NCBI GenBank assembly: GCA_900555925.1
Contig: USMU01000044.1
Span: forward strand, 1 to 15,764
Source: an uncultured Clostridium sp.
Lineage (GTDB): Bacteria > Bacillota > Clostridia > Christensenellales > Borkfalkiaceae
Reading direction: 5' to 3'
DNA length: 15,764 nt
Positions 13,669 through 15,764 of the stretch are shown in pieces. The notes beneath the pieces are model-generated. The model did no database searches and had not been told where the DNA came from. It saw nothing but the letters and a program-made list of their open reading frames with translations. The position numbers were made by a program, and so were the translations under genes. Each line of letters starts with the position of its first letter. The stretch's first letter is position 1.

Positions 13669-15408
13669 TTATTCCTGAGGCTCGTTCGGCATCAGCCACG
13701 CTTTATGATCGGTATGCAGCAATTCGTGTGCGCGATGTGAAAGGGGCTTTTGCAGATAATTTTCATAACACTTGATGACGGAGGGATTTTCATGCGAGAA
13801 ACGGAGCGTATTTTCTTTGTCCAGCTTCCTGAGATTCTCCCCGCGCTCCTCGGCGGATTCCTTGCCTTCGTGAATGGGCTGTCCGCCGCCGCCCGCACAG
13901 CCGCCGGGGCAAGCCATGATTTCCACGAAATCGTAATGCACTTCTTTGCGGTCGATGGCTTCCATCAGTCTGCGGGTATTGCCGAGCCCATGGGCGACGG
14001 CTACGCTGATCTCCGTTCCCGCGACGTCGAATTTTGCTTCCTTCCAGCCCTTCATGCCGCGGACGGCATAGAAAGCGTCGGGGTCGGGATTTTTGCCCGT
14101 CGCGAGATAATACGCGGAGCGGAGCGCCGCTTCCATGACGCCGCCCGTCGTTCCGAAGATGACTGCCGCGCCCGTGCCGACGCCGAGAGGGGAGTCGAAT
14201 TCCTCCTCTTTGAGATCCTGCGGAATGATGTGTTCCGCGCGAATGAGGCGGTCGATTTCGCGGGTGGTGAGCACTACGTCGACATCCTGTCCCGCGCCCG
14301 CGTCATTCATGACGTCGAGGGCACATTCGTGCTTTTTGGCGATACAGGGCATTATGGAAATACAGAAAATCTTTTCGGGGTCTACGCCCAAAATATCGGC
14401 ATAGTAGCTCTTTGCGATGGCTCCGAACATCTGCTGCGGCGATTTTGCCGTAGAGAGCCGCGAGACATATTGAGGATATTGCGATTTTATGAACCGTACC
14501 CAACCGGGACAGCAGGAAGTGAACATGGGCAGTCCCGACTGCTTGATTTCGGGAAGGCGCTTCAAAAATTCGCTGCCTTCTTCCATAATCGTGAGGTCTG
14601 CGGAGAAATTCGTATCGAAAATATAATTTACTCCCATGCGGCGGAGCGCCGAAACGAGGCGCTTGGTCGTCGCAAATTCTCTCGAAAGCCCGAAGGCCTC
14701 GCCCCAAGCCGCTCGCACGGCCGGCGCGATTTGAACGACCGTGATTTTTTCGGGATCTGCCAAAGCGTCGAGAACTTTATCGGTATCGTCTCTCTCTCGG
14801 AGCGCTCCCGTCGGGCAGTGGGTGATGCACTGTCCGCAGAGCGTGCAGTCCGTCTCTTTGATCATGCGTCCTTTGGATACGTCTACCGTCGTGCGCGAGC
14901 CCGTATTGGTCACATCCCAGACGTGCATGTCTTGAATTTTATCGCATACCTGTACGCAGCGCATACATTTGATACACTTGTTCGCGTCGCGGATTAAGGG
15001 GGAATTTTTCGGCCATGCCGCCTTGACGAAATCCTTCTGAAAGCGCTGGTCGATGATATCGAGATCGTTTGCAAGGTTCTGCAAAGAGCAGTTGCGGCTC
15101 CTGACGCAGGTGGCGCAGTGCGCGTCGTGCTGGGATAAAATCAGCTCCACATTGATTTTGCGGGTGTTGCGAACCTTGGGACTGTTCGTCAGAATTTCCA
15201 TGCCTTCCTTGACGACGTTATTGCACGCGGTGACGAGCTTTTCTTTGCCTTTGATTTCCACCACGCACACGCGGCAGGCGCCGATTTCGTTGAGATCTTT
15301 GAGAAAGCAGAGAGTGGGAATGGATACGCCCGCTTTTGCCGCGGCGTTGAGAATCGTCGTTCCTTCCTCTACGGTGACGGGCACGTTGTTGATTTTTAAG
15401 GTTACCAT
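13669..15408 (-). CDS. hydA: [FeFe] hydrogenase catalytic subunit, multidomain (HydA)
   Basis: This 579-aa iron-iron hydrogenase makes or consumes H2, coupled to ferredoxin and/or NAD(P)H in fermentation. Its N-terminal [2Fe-2S] domain uses Cys34, Cys45, Cys48 and Cys62. A His-ligated [4Fe-4S] site follows (His94, Cys98, Cys101, Cys107), then two [4Fe-4S] clusters (Cys145/148/151/155 and Cys188/191/194/198). The H-domain has TSCCPGW (Cys299, Cys300), MPCIAKKHE (Cys355, Lys358) and EIMACPGGCAGGGGQP (Cys500, Cys504). All the H-cluster ligands are present and nearly co-numbered with the clostridial enzyme CpI, so it should be active. Start choice: ATG at 15408 begins the normal MVTLKINN ferredoxin strand, and AAAGGAGG lies at 15428-15421. 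The ATG overlaps the upstream stop as ATGGTAA, indicating coupling to a diaphorase-like partner. The HydEFG maturases are not in the window. Confidence 0.97.
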   Translation of the reverse strand: MVTLKINNVPVTVEEGTTILNAAAKAGVSIPTLCFLKDLNEIGACRVCVVEIKGKEKLVTACNNVVKEGMEILTNSPKVRNTRKINVELILSQHDAHCATCVRSRNCSLQNLANDLDIIDQRFQKDFVKAAWPKNSPLIRDANKCIKCMRCVQVCDKIQDMHVWDVTNTGSRTTVDVSKGRMIKETDCTLCGQCITHCPTGALRERDDTDKVLDALADPEKITVVQIAPAVRAAWGEAFGLSREFATTKRLVSALRRMGVNYIFDTNFSADLTIMEEGSEFLKRLPEIKQSGLPMFTSCCPGWVRFIKSQYPQYVSRLSTAKSPQQMFGAIAKSYYADILGVDPEKIFCISIMPCIAKKHECALDVMNDAGAGQDVDVVLTTREIDRLIRAEHIIPQDLKEEEFDSPLGVGTGAAVIFGTTGGVMEAALRSAYYLATGKNPDPDAFYAVRGMKGWKEAKFDVAGTEISVAVAHGLGNTRRLMEAIDRKEVHYDFVEIMACPGGCAGGGGQPIHEGKESAEERGENLRKLDKENTLRFSHENPSVIKCYENYLQKPLSHRAHELLHTDHKAWLMPNEPQE

Positions 15409-15764
15409 TTTTCGACTCTGCCTCCTTTGAAGATACCGTAACCGAAGTGGTCGCATCTTAAACACCGTCTCGATTCTTGCAGAGCTTCTTCTTCGGTCAT
15501 GCCGCATTCCATGAGCTTGAAGTCCTTCTTTCTCTCGGAAGCGTTGCGCTCTTTCATGTTCACGCGGCCGCAGGAGCAGCGGTCGTCCAGACGAATGGGA
15601 GGAATCTGTACGTCTACGTTGAGCTCGTGACGGAAACCGAGATATTCGTCGATGTTCGCCGCCGCGACCTTTCCCGCCGCAATCGCGCGAATGACGGTCG
15701 CGGGGCCCGTGACGCAGTCTCCGCCCGCGAATACGCCGGGAATATCCTTGATACCGCTCCAATT
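15402..15764 (-). CDS. FAD/NAD(P)-binding GltD-like (probably NuoF-GltD type) hydrogenase partner, 5' truncated
   Basis: The - strand is open from the window edge to a TAA at 15404-15402, giving the last 120 residues of a pyridine-nucleotide-dependent flavoprotein. The segment IPGVFAGGDCVTGPATVIRAIAAGKVAAANIDEYLG, given here across positions 15728-15627, is the C-terminal FAD-binding motif of GltD-like oxidoreductases, in which GGDC contacts the flavin. The tail has CLRCDHFGYG and ends in KGGRVEKW, an ending I associate with NuoF-GltD fusion proteins encoded beside clostridial [FeFe] hydrogenases. It would pass electrons between NAD(P)H and HydA. The stop overlaps the hydA start by 4 bases within ATGGTAA. 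Whether a NuoF domain is really present lies outside the window. Confidence 0.85.
   Translation of the reverse strand, partial: NWSGIKDIPGVFAGGDCVTGPATVIRAIAAGKVAAANIDEYLGFRHELNVDVQIPPIRLDDRCSCGRVNMKERNASERKKDFKLMECGMTEEEALQESRRCLRCDHFGYGIFKGGRVEKW

Noticed and set aside
13750..14997. 415-residue open frame on the + strand opposite hydA
   Set aside because: hydA on the other strand has all cofactor motifs intact. The + frame has no family motif or ribosome binding site and reflects GC-biased third positions.
15409..15762. N-terminal extension of hydA in its own frame to the window edge
   Set aside because: The same DNA encodes a clear GltD-like C-terminus in another frame, and hydA begins at the ferredoxin-like MVTLKINN segment behind AAAGGAGG.

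Overview
The window looks like chromosome from an anaerobic, low-to-mid GC Bacillota (Clostridia-type) bacterium. The evidence is a clostridial multidomain [FeFe] hydrogenase, strong GGAGG-type ribosome binding sites, consensus TTGACA/TATAAT promoters, a MerR/GyrI-type regulator and Wzx/Wzy polysaccharide genes of the kind found in gut Firmicutes. Species cannot be fixed from the sequence alone.

Region 1 (1-8520, all + strand) is the distal part of a surface-polysaccharide operon. In order it holds the 3' end of an initiating sugar-phosphate transferase, a GT4 glycosyltransferase, a CDP-alcohol phosphatidyltransferase with a large tandem-repeat insertion, a second GT4 enzyme, a Wzy polymerase, a GT2 glycosyltransferase, a Wzx flippase and a TagD-like cytidylyltransferase. 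Several junctions overlap by 4 to 17 nt. Together these encode a Wzx/Wzy pathway: priming on undecaprenyl phosphate, sugar addition, flipping and polymerisation. The TagD-like enzyme and the CDP-alcohol transferase make a plausible pair for adding a phospho-alcohol group, but the usual acceptor enzyme (TagB/TagF-like) is not in the window.

Region 2 (8521-11949) holds separately promoted genes. These are a cytoplasmic GH78-type alpha-L-rhamnosidase-like protein, a tRNA-Arg(ACG) with a textbook promoter and terminator, and a maltose/galactoside-type O-acetyltransferase.

Region 3 (11928-13536) is a divergent regulator-target pair. A MerR-family regulator with a GyrI-like sensor domain (- strand) faces a DUF4097-like lipoprotein (+ strand). 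The lipoprotein promoter has a 19-nt spacer containing a perfect 7+1+7 palindrome, and the two promoters are nested, as in classic MerR control regions. The 3' end of merR overlaps the acetyltransferase gene tail to tail.

Region 4 (13537-15764) is a structured intergenic palindrome cluster, a strong terminator, and on the - strand a complete [FeFe] hydrogenase (HydA). HydA is translationally coupled to the 3' end of an FAD/NAD(P)-binding GltD-like (probably NuoF-GltD type) subunit cut by the window edge.

The most unusual feature is the CDP-alcohol phosphatidyltransferase. It carries seven in-frame 42-bp repeats in a predicted cytoplasmic loop and has Gly where the family's last conserved Asp is expected.
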